Assembly (NCBI GenBank): GCA_030562195.1
Contig: JAUJPP010000003.1
Location: forward strand, 23,653,398 to 23,717,397
Direction of reading: 5' to 3'
DNA from: Nipponacmea schrenckii
Taxonomy: Eukaryota > Mollusca > Gastropoda > Lottiidae
Length of the DNA: 64,000 nt
In this document: positions 33,801-47,490 of the stretch, in pieces
Position numbering within the stretch: the stretch's first letter is position 1
How the letters are laid out: the number at the start of each line of letters is the position of its first letter
The notes under the pieces: model-generated
Database searches by the model: none
What the model was told of the DNA's origin: nothing
What the model saw: only the letters and a program-made list of their open reading frames with translations
Program-made: the position numbers and the translations under genes

Positions 33801-36800
33801 TATTTGCTATATATATTGTTAGTCTTGTTACATTATTATAAAATTCTCTTGATAACGCTGCCTATATGAGCATGTGAAACGTTGAGTTAATAAATGTTAG
33901 AAATAGTATATCTGTATATCTAATGCTTCTTTACCTACGCCTATTTCTATAGGTCTTATTAACAGTCTATTTACGATTTTTTAACTATAAATTGTCAATC
34001 ACAAAACGATGTAAGACTTGTCCACCTATTTCAGATGGTTTTCATAATTCATATAATTTTAAACTTTAAAAGATAACAGCAATGTGTTGATTTGAGCAAT
34101 GGAGTTTACTCTATCTAGAAATGAAATGTATCGACTGAAGACTTGTAAAGATTTATAAACAATATGCATGAAATAAAATATTATAATACTTCTTATTTCA
34201 AGTACATATTCTTAATGTCGCTGTAATCGTCAAAGCTGCTTATTGCTTTGTAGTTGATCGATTACTATGGTTATTATATTTCAACTATAATAAATATACA
34301 TACGTTAATTATATCACTATCAAAGGAAATGATTATATTCATTAATTAAAAGATGTCACAATTAATACAGTGACATTAATTATGACATCATTATATGAAA
34401 CATAGTACTCTGAGCACTGCCGAACCATAAACACAATTCGATCGTTTATATTTTACGCAAGGCGAAAATCCTTTTTGGGGTAAGTGTATAGTCATTCGTG
34501 GCCAAAAATTTAAAAAAGGACTGTTTGTAAAAATGATTCCATTAAAGAAAAACGCTACCAAGGTTTTTCTTTCAATAATCCCATGATGCCGACCATAGAA
34601 CTTTTTGATGTATGGCAAGTCTATGATATTAAAGGGTTAATACTGACTGAAATCTTGACGACACGAATTCTTAATAAAGTAGTAACTTTATTGTCAAGGT
34701 TTTGTTTTTAACAGAAAGATACTTACATACTCGAGCATGACAACAAAAGTGGACAAGTTAACGCCATAGTTTGGTGTGGAATATGGATATTTTATACAAT
34801 TGTATAATCTATTATAAACATTATGGTTCTATAGATTATGAATTGATTGTATAAAAATAACACAAGGAAATAATTATTGTAATATACTTAATACTCGTTT
34901 TGAAAAGATAATTGATGTTTAATATGTATAATTATTTTGTCTTCCCTTTATATCGGACAACACTACTCATGTTCTCTTGCTTTTCACAATGAACCTTATA
35001 TAAATAATTGCTTTAAGTTGTAAAGCGTTGATATTCGCTTTGTCCCAAATACAGAGCTTACCAGCTACAATAGTTCACACAGTCATGAAGGTATAGTAGT
35101 TGGAGAGCCTTGGAACCTTGGCATTTCAACGAAAATAAAGTTAATTCAATGCCTCAAAAATATTGCAAAAAAGATTTATCATTCAATCGGACGAGATGAG
35201 AAACTATAGTAACATAAATTTATGAAGAGTGACATAAGACACCAAACTATGTACTGCTTTGGGCTCTGAGTACGAATGTTGGTCATCTAAAATACCTTCA
35301 GGGGAAGCAAAGGAGTCTCTTCTTGTATAGAAGTGATTCGCTGATAAGAACACTTGCCACTTGACGATCAGCTAGGAATGTTTTACATCAAGCGTTACTG
35401 GTTTATTGATACCTACTTCGATCTGTACACTTTATTTAATGAAGTAAAGGTCGTTTCCTCGACTCTATTTAAATCTCTAATAAAATATCATCTTGATGAG
35501 ACGAACCCTCAAGGGGCTTATTGTATTATACTTGTTGTCAACACTCCGAGTAATCAGTAAGGAAAGACAACTTGTGGCTAGCTACAGGTGGTAGAACATT
35601 GTCATTCTAGCTTAATTAGTGAGCTGAGATCAATTTACAGGAACCATTTAAGTAGAAATTGGTCTGAAGCTGGTCTAGTCTTATATTTTATCTTCAGGGT
35701 GAAAAGTCTAGATATGGCTTATTCTTATATATATAATACATATATAGATCATTATAATAATGAGAATTATACCCCAAAAAAGAATACCAACTTGATAAAC
35801 CCAGTCACGTACTTAAACTAGTTTTAATAGAAGGGTAAGGCCATATATTGATACATTGCTTGCACTACCCGTTTCTACTGGTTATATTATAAAATTAATC
35901 CTCTTTTCTTTAAGAAGTCTTTGAAAAGAGAAAGGAAGTTAGAACACAAGAAAAACATGTTTGTCTTCGAGTAAGCACAGGTCCTGTATCATTTAAACGA
36001 TGTCTTAAGCCGATTTCTTGTCGAACGTTTTATTATCGAATGAAAAATACAAACAATTTTTGCTCCTTCACATCTTTAATGCCGATAGCAGAAGTTTTCT
36101 TTTTCTATTTAACTTCAAACGCTCTATTATTGCATAGAATTTCTAATTTTGATCAGAATAGAAAAAAATTGAATAACAATCTTTATTTATTTCTTTTTCT
36201 AGAGATGCGTAAACTGATTCAAGCTACCAATGCCCGTTAAATTTGTTCACACATGTGGGCTTCTAAAAATGAACTATTGAAATTGACATGTCTGGTTTTG
36301 TACGTACAACCAACTCTTCACGTAATACTTTTACAGAAATCGAACCTACAATAATGTGTGGTCAAGAATCGATTCTATTTTCATGCTTACATCTACTAAA
36401 GGCTAATATAGAAATCTATTTTTTCTATGATAAATGATAAAAAACGTAGATTATTGAAATTAAAGTCAATAATTCTAGATTTTATGAACATTAAAAATCT
36501 AAATAAGTGGTTGATTATGTAAATAGCTAACAATGGTGTCTATATTAATGACTGAAGTATTCTCGTTTGAACTTTTTCGTGATTTTTAATGGAATGCCGT
36601 ATTTAAACAAGATATGTTAACATTTTCCCGGAGTCACTATTTACCGCTATATTGGTGAACTCATTTGTCCATGGCCGTGATGATGATCGTGACGAGAATG
36701 ATCACCAAGTCTTTGATATTCATTGTTTTTAAAAATTACATTTTATTATATTTTATCATGTTTTTTTGTCATTTACACAATAAACGACCATTTCAATTCA

Positions 36801-39800
36801 ATACAGTCTGCTATTTACCAATGGATATTAAACAAGGTACCAGTATCCAGCTGACCACTGTAAAATAGTTGAGAATGCTCTTGGACTTGGAGTCATTACT
36901 GTGTCAAAGCCATCAGATAGAAAGAGTTGGCGTTAGGTCAAGTAAATGTGATAAAATATGTACGAAGGAACAAGACAAGATGTCTATTTCAATCAGAATA
37001 ATTAAGATTTGTTCCCACTTAAGTCACAGATGACTGATTTTTTTTTAATCTCTAAGGATTTTATCCTCATCAAAGTTTCAAACAATTTTCTAATGTTTTT
37101 CAAATATTATTACAGGATTAAACCCAGTCAGCTACCAGTAAAAAAAATTTATGTTTTTACCCTGGAGAGTCTAAAACACGATTTTTAACGAATTGCTAAA
37201 TAATTTATTACATTAAAACTATTTACACAATTAATAGGCTTTTTGTCCCATTCCCGCTTTAAAAAATCGACAGTCTTTGTCAGATTGCGAAAGGCATTCT
37301 ATTAAAATCGAATACCGTAGTGAAATACCGACCTTATCCGACCGACAAGGAAACATTAATAATTATTACAGTCAAATCTCTGTTGAGCTTTGAAAATAAA
37401 ATTTGTGGAAAATTCAAATCCCCTGAAAATTGACAAAAGCAAACATGGTCTTAATTGAATTTGTTTAAACTTATTATATTTATTAAAACACGGTGAAAAT
37501 CGTTTGATGAATATTTTCACAGCCTCTGATTCTCCTTTTATTTCAATTAAATATGTATAATGAATTAGGATGTCGACGTGTGTTTTATAGAATACTTGTA
37601 TGTTTTTGGAAACCATCAAATATAATCAATGTTTCAACGGTATTTTGTATTGTAACAAGCTTAACAATTGGGAATTTGACTTTCTGATACCTGTATTTAC
37701 GATTTCATCTGCAGCTATATTTTTTTAGTTCAAAGGTTTATCACGTTATAGTTTCAGTAGAACAGATAATGAATGGCAATAACAAGGTTGTTTTTGGAAG
37801 ATTGGCTGCTCTACGCGATTATCTGAAAGTGCGTTCACCAGCTCATCATTTGACTATTTTCCTGAAATTACTCTGAAGTGCTGTAACAATCTTGTAACAG
37901 CCTTTTTAATGTTTTCAATCTGTACCTTTTTTAACATTATTTTGGCCACAAGATCATTTTTCTTCGTGCATATTTAATAATTTACAGCGACTTGACCATC
38001 CTGTTGTCTTTAAGTCTTCAATGGCGAACAAACAAATAACATGATCACCAGAAAAGGTAGAGCGATTGTCATCCGACGTAAAGCTCCTTGATGTGTCAGA
38101 ATCTGACTGCTCTAAGTCTTAACACCGACATCAGTGCTACTTACTTAAATACTTATCTTATCCACTAATATTTCTAATTAATTAAGTAATGCCCTTCGCC
38201 AGATATCTTTATTTAAACTACTTGAGAAGGTCTGGGTGAGATAAAAATATCACAGAATATAATACTGAATGGGTTTCAGTACGGACATTTTCTTATTTTT
38301 CCGAAGATAGTTTTCGTATACTGCAGATTATCGAAAAGTTTAAGATTACTGTAATCCTTTATTAATCTTAATTGATTGATGATGGTCATAATAACAAGAT
38401 GAAAGAGGATTTCAATATTAAACCACACTCAAGGATTTTGTTAGGGCAAAAAGTGCTCTTTTGCTTGATATGAAATATTAAAAATATTACAAGCGTTGAA
38501 AAATGCATTAAACATTACTAAGGGAATTAAATTGAAGTTTCATGGTGTTTTACATCCAAATTCAACACCTCTTTGGTAAATTCGATGAGTTTGTCAATGA
38601 GACCAATATCCGTGCAATTTTCAAACATCAAGAAAACAAGACTGTAGTTTATGTGAGAAATTGTAATGAATTCACGTGACAGAGTTAAAACCAGCTTACC
38701 TATTACAGTCATAATAACAGAAATAGGTTCTGGTATGAATCATATATCTGGAAACTAAAACAAGCATATAGCTTGTAAAACCTAGCCCTTTGACTGAAAA
38801 AAATCAACTAAAATCAGAAACATTAATTATCAGAACAGTTAATATGTTTTCCCTTACCAAACACATGATGCCACTAGGCAAACGTTTTAAGTCAACCACC
38901 CATATCTCAGAGTCTTCATAGCCCATAATGTTGGAAGTTTAACAAGGGTGTTTTATAAATTTGAATCAATAGACCTTCAATGGACTAGTGGATGGTTTAA
39001 AGAGGGATTGAAAACCACCTGTTAGCGAGAACGTTTTCAGACATGGAAATAATCAATTGTAATGCAGTTTAACAAAAAAAGTATAATCTGGATACGGTTG
39101 TTAAAGTAGAAGTAAGTTGATTACTCGGGTATGACATTAATTCTATATGAATTGTCTGAAAACATAAAAATAACCTATGAACCAGAACAGCAAAATAGTC
39201 GTTAATCAATCCATGAACAATTTTATAAGCTCGGAACGCAACGTTTGATTTGATAAATAACTTTTTGACCGGGAAGATTACAATTACCAGTTAATCCTAT
39301 ACATACCAAACCATGGGACCTCTGCTTTCGTTATCGGAAATGCATATTGTTTTTACAGCCACTTTCATCTAAGGTTTGCTTCGTATCGAATTATCATGAA
39401 CGGATTAAAAACACTCTCTGTGCATTATTTTTATAAACAAGATGTACTGGGGGAAGAATATAGATTTGTTCAGTTAATCAGTAGAAAACCAGTATGTAAT
39501 AATACCTTACAATTGTTATTTGTACATAATTAAGGTATTTTGAAAACAATTTGGAACAGTGCCAGAAGGTGAACCATATTGTAAATGTCGTAAATATGAT
39601 GGTTTTGTTGAAATTATACTATACAATGTAGAAAATATAGTAATTTGATTTGGTACAATTTTAAAATTGTACAGATTCAATGTTTGAAATGATCGTTGAT
39701 CTAATTTCAAGTTCGATAGAGAGCCTGTACATTGTTATTGAAAGTTTCTAATTCCTATTATTACTGTTTCAACTGCTCACGATGATACTACAGACGTGTG

Positions 39801-41640
39801 TGTTGGCAATAAACACATTATACATAAAGTTTATAATTTGATTGTGTTTTGAATATCATCATGAACCTCATGACTTGGGAATGGTTTTGCAAATGGTTAT
39901 TGGAAATTACTAAACCATTAAGGTCTAGATATAAAATTAACTTTAAAATTCGCCATAATACAGACTTTAAAACTTTATATTTACATTGGCTATTATAATT
40001 TCCCTTGGACTAATGCAATTATGGTTTAAATAACCATAAATGCCATTGCCCTTTCACCAAAACATTCAGCGTACTTTATTTAATGACGTCGTTCGTTAAA
40101 ATATGACCCTACTTAAATTCATGCCATTCTTATTTTGTTGGCATGTTGTTGAAAGCGTGAATATGAGCAATGAACTGTTCCCTTTTAGTGGTTATGGTGG
40201 TACATCAGGACAAAGGTTGGTGGTAGCCATAGAGTAACAAATGGCTAAATAATATGCCAAGAAGAGAAATTGTATTGCGGCTTTCAATAATTCGAGGCGA
40301 AGTTCTATCCATCTGCTCATGTATTGGTTGCTGACCAAAAGAATGCTGTTATGACTGATGTCTACACAAAAGCATGAACTGGGTACAGAATCACAGCCAC
40401 AGAATTTCACGGAAATAGACTGAGCCTATGTCACAGAGCCTCAATATTAGTACAATAAATCATTTTGAAACATAAAAATGCGCTATGTTACATTTGAAAA
40501 ACATATTCGATTTCATCACCAATTAAACTTCCTATTGAAAACTTTTCGTCTTACAAATTTGCATGATAATTTTACAAACATTATGATCTAATGAATTCTT
40601 TGTTTCTGTCCGGGAGGTGGAAACTAAGACCAATCCTCTTGATGGATGCAGTGGTCCAGAATAATGGTTTATTTATATAATATGCAGGAGTAAGTAGGTT
40701 TCGCATAGAATGGGAATTGCCCTTCGGCCTACGTGGGCTTCATCATTTATTGACTTTATACAAAGGGTGTGTTTAGAAATATTAAAATACATTTATATGT
40801 ATGCAGCGCAAGTGATACATTTCTGATCTTAAAAAAAGAAATCTACAACACATACTATTTATTCATGGAATCATACAAAAAAACTTATATCGTAGTTATG
40901 TAATGTAATGAGGTCGGCTCTATTTGGTCAAATGGTGCATACAGTTAATCGTTAGCAGCATATTCGGATTCTATTTGTTTTTTGGATTTTTATCTTTTTT
41001 TTTTTATAAAGAGACGACCGAAAATAGAAATTGCATGATCAGAACTAGACGTAGTGTGTTTTCTTAATGCCGGTCAACAAATTCTAGCCGAAACATTTGT
41101 ACTTCATAATTCACTAAGAAACTTTCTGATCAGAAATAAAAGTATTGAATGCATACAGAGATGTTACTATGTCCTAGAGATCTGCACCGCATACACGTGG
41201 ATGCTGTCTTTAAACAAATTTAGTTCGAAAGATTTTTTACGGCTGTACTAGTTTGCTGTCATCCATTTACCTTCTAGGGGTCTATCTTAGGCTTGCCGTC
41301 TTTAACATCAGATTTTGTTTGTAAGTTTTGTAGAGTTTTTTTTTGTTTTTTTTATTTATGATGAAAAATGATTTCTGGTAGATGAAGAACAAAAGTACAC
41401 AAGTCTTAGGGCATTAAGGGCGAATAAATAACTTCCGGTCAAAGGGGTGATGTAAAGTTGATGTTTCTATTAATAATTAGAGTCATCAAACCTGCAGGCA
41501 ATGGGCGCATTACGACAACTAAATAAATACTATTCGACTAATTGTTATACTTATTTAGACATTGATACTCATTTAGAATCGGATATATCTTAATTAGATT
41601 CCTATAATTTACCATTAATTAGTGTATCAAAGAAACTTTT
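33801..41640. other. intergenic between receptor and EP gene, nothing recognised
   Basis: About 7.8 kb of AT-rich sequence. Short open frames have low-complexity or hydrophobic composition and no recognisable domains. No tRNA or rRNA was seen. Confidence 0.4.
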
Positions 41641-41641
41641 A

Positions 41642-41722
41642 TGACGTATTCTAATACATCATGTTATCAGCCGTTCTATTGGATGGTGTGCCCGTTCTAC
41701 TCGGCACCCCTTCATGACGTAA
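41642..41722 (+). promoter_or_regulatory. candidate CRE/ATF-like sites upstream of the EP gene
   Basis: TGACGTAT at 41642-41649 and TGACGTAA at 41715-41722 lie about 470 and 400 bases before the EP start codon, in a short GC-richer stretch. CRE-like sites are common in neuropeptide promoters. Assignment here is by motif and position only. Confidence 0.3.
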
Positions 41723-42113
41723 TCAATAACGACCGATAATAAGAATGGCGCGAAGGTTGAAATACGTGGGAATAAAGGCTACGAGAAGAATGGTAGTCTA
41801 TTGAACATTATGGTTGTCATATACAGATACAGTATAGAACGTTAGTAACACACAAGGCGTTCAATACATTGGATCCAATACTTAGATTGCTAGTAACGGG
41901 GGCGGCAAGTTAGTTAAACTTTGTTGTAGTTGAGATTCTGAGGACATTTTGAAATCTGGTGTACCTGAAGCACTTTAAGTTTTTAATTCCTGGAAAGAAC
42001 AAGTGAAGAAGGTTCAATTGGTCCACAAGTCATTTTAGTGTTGTTCATCTGGAAAATTCATTGGAGACTTACTAAGTGTAAATAAGAAGTTAAAAACTTA
42101 AAGTTAAGACAGA

Positions 42114-42189
42114 ATGGAAGTTCGTTGTACCACATTATTTGCTGTGACTTCAATATTATATTTGACTATATCAGTATCATTAGTATCAG
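42114..42189 (+). CDS. EP: EP/GGNG neuropeptide precursor, exon 1 (signal peptide)
   Basis: The ATG at 42114 has a strong context (AGAATGG) and an in-frame TAA nine bases before it, so it is the true first codon. The 25 codons encode a signal peptide: MEVRC, a hydrophobic core TLFAVTSILYLTISVSL, then VS plus the first base of a Gly codon. A donor, CAG followed by GTGTGT, ends the exon at 42189 in phase 1. Read without splicing, the frame would continue to a stop at 42339-42341 and give 75 residues of no recognisable family. The spliced reading is preferred because exon 2 starts in the matching phase and places a GGNG peptide directly after the signal peptide, as in known EP precursors. A long AT-rich leader (roughly 41830-42113) precedes it. 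Confidence 0.75.
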
Positions 42190-42734
42190 GTGTGTATGGT
42201 TTACCTTTTTTTAATTATTTTATACGTAAATTTATTTTCCCTGCCGCTGACAAGTTAACGGGATTTACCGCTTTTATTCAATCACAATTTAGTCAAAATA
42301 ATGGATTTAAACCTCATGGGAATTCATTTCAATTTTCTTAAAGAACCAGTTCTCTATAGTAGAAAAACTTTGAATGTCGATTTTCTTTTATTAGAAACCC
42401 CTTTGAATTTGCTATGAATTCTATTTCTATTTCTATGATTAATGGGTTCCACGAACGGTAACAAGGAAGTTTAATTAAATTAACTCGATACCTGAAAGAT
42501 TGAAACTTTAAGTATAAATATTTAACAGAATTATATGCGGAAAAATAATATTTATATAGCTTAATTTCATTTTTGTTATAATATACCGAGTTTAAGTGAT
42601 TTCATTATTCTTAGAAAACTGCGTTTAAACAATAAATTTGAATACTGGTTTATTTAGATTATAAAGCATCGTAATACAATACCAGTTTCTTTTACATAAC
42701 TTTTCTTTTAATATATTTATATCAAAATCATACA

Positions 42735-42862
42735 AAAAAGAAAGAAAGAAACAACTACATTTTACAACAACTTAGGTTCACAAGTCCGCCAGCTGGTCCT
42801 TGGCCAAACCTCTTGGCATTGATCTTATCCGTACCCATTTACACAATGCTATAGTCCAACCG
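42735..42862 (-). mobile_element. truncated copy of the 13951-14260 SINE
   Basis: On the minus strand it matches the SINE's 3' half: TGTAAATGGGTACGGATAAG, ATCAATGCCAAGAGGTTTGG, CCAGCTGG, GCGGACTTGTGAACCTAAG and the CT-rich tail. The tRNA-like head is missing. Confidence 0.75.
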
Positions 42863-43139
42863 ATTTGTACCTTAAACGTTCCTCTGAAGAGATTTACTGA
42901 TGGGACAACGGAACGTTTTGGGTCAGACATAAAAATGGGAATCACACCGACCAACTTGTGGGTCACTAGTTTTTGAGAATTTTCACCATTTTAAGAGCCT
43001 ATAATTTAGCATAAATTTGATATTTTGTTAATAATGAATCCATCAGGATATTTTCGGGTATTCTACAACATCCCTGTGTCGCACACGATTTCATAAAACC
43101 GCCGAGGGGCAAGGATTTTCCTACTGCGTTCAATTTTAG

Positions 43140-43250
43140 TTACAGTGATAGATTCGCCATATTCAGAGGCTGATTTGGGTCTTGAATATTTGAAAATAAT
43201 CTCCAGAAGGACTATAAATGCACGAAATTTTGTTCAAAATACCTCTAACT
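43140..43250 (-). repeat. dispersed repeat family B, copy 2
   Basis: The reverse complement matches 4850-4935, sharing TTTCGTGCATTT, GATTATTTTCA, TCAAGACC.AAAT and GAATATGGCGAATC. The neighbouring region to 43660 is GC-richer and may belong to a longer repeat whose other copies are not in this window. Confidence 0.45.
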
Positions 43251-44250
43251 AGAAATCTTGATTTGTATATCTATAGATGTGCTTACTTTATATCGCAAAG
43301 TTTCAAGAAATGACTAGTCATTTTAACTTTCATTGCGGATAATCCTGAATACATGTGGATTTGAAGGCTCAAATCTCGACGGCCGAGCCCATTAGTAGCT
43401 AAAATATTCCCGTTCCTGTTACTTAGTGTATTTTGGCCAAAGAATGGAGAAACTCTCCTTTTAAGCCAACCAATCGACTGTATTTTGGTACTTTGAGGGG
43501 CACAGGGACATGGTAGAATATCCAGTGAAATCTGATGGACCAATAATAGTTTCAGCTGTGTGCTTGTGCCTTTCCTCGTGGTGAAAATTCTCTCGGAGCA
43601 ACTCTCATAAAAAGTCACATTTTGTGCCCTGTCACACCAGAGAAACAGATAGGGCAAGATTTTTAAGTTAAACAACGTTATAGAGAAAATATATGATAAT
43701 GAAATAAAAAAGATATATTCATTAATTAAACATAGGCCTACTATTATACATTCAAACACCACAGACGTTATATATAGATGTAGATGATACCATTTTTTTT
43801 TTACCTATGTCAACCAGTACAGTCATACTTTAGTAATAATATTTGTTAACAATCAACGCCGATAAGACCCTTATGATTGCAAGATATAATCAAAATATTA
43901 ATTCCAGTAATTGCAGTCAAAGTGTTGAAACTAGGTGTACAGGAATATAAATATGAATTTTAGTGAACATTGTAACACGTCGGTTTTTCGGCAAAAGTTT
44001 TCTGGAACTATTTCTGAATGTCAACCTTATTACCAAAAAATCCCCCATTGGTGTATTATTCACCCCAAAATCATTCCGAATTTCGTCCCCGAGAATGTCA
44101 AATTCAACTTTAGGGTGCATATGGATGCTGGCTGAGAAGCAATGATATATAGTTTTGGTGTCAAAGCTGCAAGTGAATTAAGCAATCTGTTGTGGTACTA
44201 ATTTGCAACGCCATGCAATAAGGGAAAATTTGCATAGCCAACTCTTTTTT

Positions 44251-44490
44251 GCGATTTCCAACAGTCGATGGATATTTAACGTGCACAGCCTGTAGCACAC
44301 AAGGCATCGGTTTATTGTCCAATCTGAATGACGAGACGCCTTTTCCGTGTCAGCCTTCCAACCTGCATTACTGACATGGGGAACCGGGCTGAAAAATCCG
44401 AAAATCTATCTCCTCTTTTGCCAAGATTGAACCCTGGACTTTCAGATTAACGAACAATCGTCTAACTCACAGAGACACCGCGGCTCTCAA
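44251..44490 (-). mobile_element. second SINE family, copy 1
   Basis: On the minus strand the head reads GGTGTCTCTGTGAGTTAGACG (A-box-like), followed by CCAGGGTTCAATCTTGGC (B-box-like), as in tRNA-derived SINEs. The body ends GTGCACGTTAAATATCCATC. The same body occurs at 53597-53770. The sequence is unrelated to the 13951-14260 family. Confidence 0.65.
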
Positions 44491-45335
44491 AATGTAGTGT
44501 GGTGAGGCGAATTCAATTGAATGGTTTGTGAAACATCAGAATTGAACTATGATAGGGACATCAACTTGTGACCTTCTGTCTATCACTGTCTATCATTGAA
44601 GTAAACCTTTAATCATAGTAAAGAGGAAGCTGTACATAGAAACCATTTCAGATTTTACTCTGTCTCATTATTTTTTACACTATGTAGAAGAGCGAAAACA
44701 AATAATATTTAAGTTTAGAAATACGCCACAGAGGAAAGTCATTATGAGAATAACACATGATAACTGAACGTATAAATTGTCACAGTATTGTATTTCAGTT
44801 GTGTGCATATAATGAAATAATCATTAGCGTAACAATGAAAGTATTTATGTATTATTGACGTAAAACCCATCCTAGTTTGGTTGCAGGGCGTGGTAGTGTC
44901 AGCCATCCACAGATCTTTCAGAGTTGAATATCGTGTACCGTACCATGACTGTGAGTGCTTGACATTCTGTTGCTATGTCACAACAGAACTAAAACTGACG
45001 ACAGATAAACACAGAGAGCCCCAACTAGCTATGTTATTAATATATTTTATAGTTTTATTATATGAGGTTCCATTGTACCATTTCACTATTATCTTTTGGT
45101 TGCCAATTTTCATCAGATCAATTTTTCATCTACAAGAAAATGAATATTGCCATTTCCCGAAACTCTTGTTTATCCATTTTAAAAACATCATAATATCATA
45201 AATCTTACCTATCTGAAAATTTACGCTTTATCATCACAGAATTTCATGGCTTCTAATTGGAAAACATAGTTTTTTTTTTTTTTAATTCAATCGCTTTTAA
45301 TTGAAAAAAATTTATAATTTATATTCTTCTAAAAC

Positions 45336-47490
45336 ATACTCTTTATTCTGACAACCATGTCACTGTTTCTAACAGTTACTCTTTATCATAACAACCATGT
45401 CATTGCTTCTAATAGTTACTCTTTATTCTGACAACCATGACATCGCTTCTAATAGTTACTTTATATTCTGACAACCAAGCCATCGCCTCTAATAGTTACT
45501 CTTTATCCTGACAACCATGTCATCGCTTCTAATAGTTACTCTTTATCCTGACAACCATGTCATCGCTTCTAATAGTTACTCTTTATCATAACAACCGTGT
45601 CATCGCTTCTAATAGTTACTCTTTATTCTGACATCCATGTCATCGCTTCTAATAGTTACTCTTTATTCTGTCATCCATGTCATCGCTTCTAATAGTTACT
45701 CTTTATCATAACAACCGTGTCATCGCTTCTAACAGTTACTCTTTATTCTGACAACCATGTCATCGCTTCTAACAGTTACTCTTTATCATAACAACAATGT
45801 CATCGCTTCTAATAGTTACTCTTTATCCTGACATCCATGCCACCGCTTCTAATAGTTACTCTTTATCCTGACAACCATGTCATCGCTTCTAATAGTTACT
45901 CTTTATCCTGACAACCATGTCATCGCTTCTAATAGTTACTCTTTATCCTGACAACCATGTCATCGCTTCTAATAGTTACTCTTTATCATAACAACAGTGT
46001 CATCGCTTCTAATAGTTACTCTTTATTCTGACATCCATGTCATCGCTTCTAACAGTTACTCTTTATCATAACAACAATGTCATCGCTTCTAATAGTTACT
46101 CTTTATCCTGACATCCATGCCACCGCTTCTAATAGTTACTCTTTATCCTGACAACCATGTCATCGCTTCTAATAGTTACTCTTTATCCTGACATCCATGC
46201 CATCGCTTCTAATAGTTACTCTTTATCCTGACACCGTGTCATCGCTTCTAACAGTTACTCTTTATCATAACAACAATGTCATTGCTTCTAATAGTAACTC
46301 TTTATCCTGACATCCATGACATCGCTTCTAATAGTTACTCGTTATTCTGACAACCATACCATCGCTTCTAATAGTTACTCTTTATCCTGACAACCATGTC
46401 ATCGCTTTTAATAGTTACTCTTTATCATAACAACCGTGTCATCGCTTCTAATAGTTACTCTTTATCCTGACATCCATGCCACCGCTTTTAATAGTTACTC
46501 TTCATCCTGACAACCATGTCATCGCTTCTAATAGTTACTCTTTATCCTGAAAACCATGTCATCGCTTCTAATAGTTACTCTTTATCCTGACAACCATGTC
46601 ATCGCTTCTAATAGTTACTCTTTATCCTGACATCCATGCCATCGCTTCTAATAGTTACTCTTTATCCTGACATCCATGCCACCGCTTCTAATAGTTACTC
46701 TTCATCCTGACAACCATGTCATCGCTTCTAATAGTTACTCTTTATCCTGACAACCATGTCATCGCTTCTAATAGTTACTCTTTATCCTGACAACCATGAC
46801 ATCGCTTCTAATAGTTACTCTTTATCCTGACATCCATGCCTTCGCTTCTAATAGTTACTCTTTATCCTGAGATCCATGACAACGCTTCTAATAGTTACTC
46901 TTTATCCTGACATCCATGCCTTCGCTTCTAATAGTTACTCTTTATCATGACAACCATGTCATCGCTTCTTATAGTAACTCTTTATTCTGACATCCATGTC
47001 ATCGCTTCTAATAGTTACTCTTTATTCTGACGACCCTGCCATCGCTTCTAATAGTTACTCTTTATTCTGACAAGCATGCCACTGCTCCTTATAGTTACTC
47101 TTTATCCTGACAACCATGACATCGCCTCTAATAGTTACTCTTTATTCTGACAAGCATGCCACTGCTCCTTATAGTTACTCTTTATCCTGACATCCCTGCC
47201 ATCGCTTCTAATAGTTACTCTTTATTCTGACAAGCATGCCACTGCTCCTTATAGTTACTCTTTATTCTGACATCCATGACATCGCCTCTAATAGTTACTC
47301 TTTATCCTGAAAACCATGTCATCGCTTCTAATAGTTACCCTTTATTCTGACAACCATGACATCGCTTCTAATAGTTACTTTTTATCCTGACAACCATGTC
47401 ATCGCCTCTAATAGTTACTCTTTATCCTGACAACTATGTCAGCGCTTCTAATAGTTACTCTTTATCCTGACAACCATGCCATTGTTTCTC
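45336..47490 (+). repeat. 40-bp minisatellite, about 54 copies
   Basis: Tandem units AATAGTTACTCTTTATCCTG followed by ACAACCATGTCATCGCTTCT run for about 2.15 kb. The period is 40 bp almost throughout, with a single-base phase slip near 46234. Variant types recur (ATCATAACAACCGTGT, CCTGACATCCATGCCACC, TTCTGACAAGCATGCCACTGCTCCTT), and the last appears three times at 80- to 120-bp spacing near 47060-47260, which points to local multi-unit duplication. The array lies inside the EP gene intron. Forty is not a multiple of three and no long frame crosses it. Confidence 0.95.

Noticed and set aside
42190..42341. Unspliced extension of the EP exon 1 frame to 75 residues
   Set aside because: The extension is rich in Phe and Asn and matches nothing, while splicing at 42189 joins in phase to a genuine EP peptide exon.
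43283..43762. 159-codon minus-strand frame
   Set aside because: It starts at GTG, shows no domain, and lies beside a dispersed repeat. It is likely repeat-derived.
44251..44490. Possible functional tRNA gene on the minus strand
   Set aside because: A- and B-like boxes are present, but no cloverleaf can be drawn and the body is shared with another SINE copy.
45336..47490. Possible CRISPR array
   Set aside because: The units are contiguous 40-bp tandem copies without unique spacers, in a eukaryotic intron.
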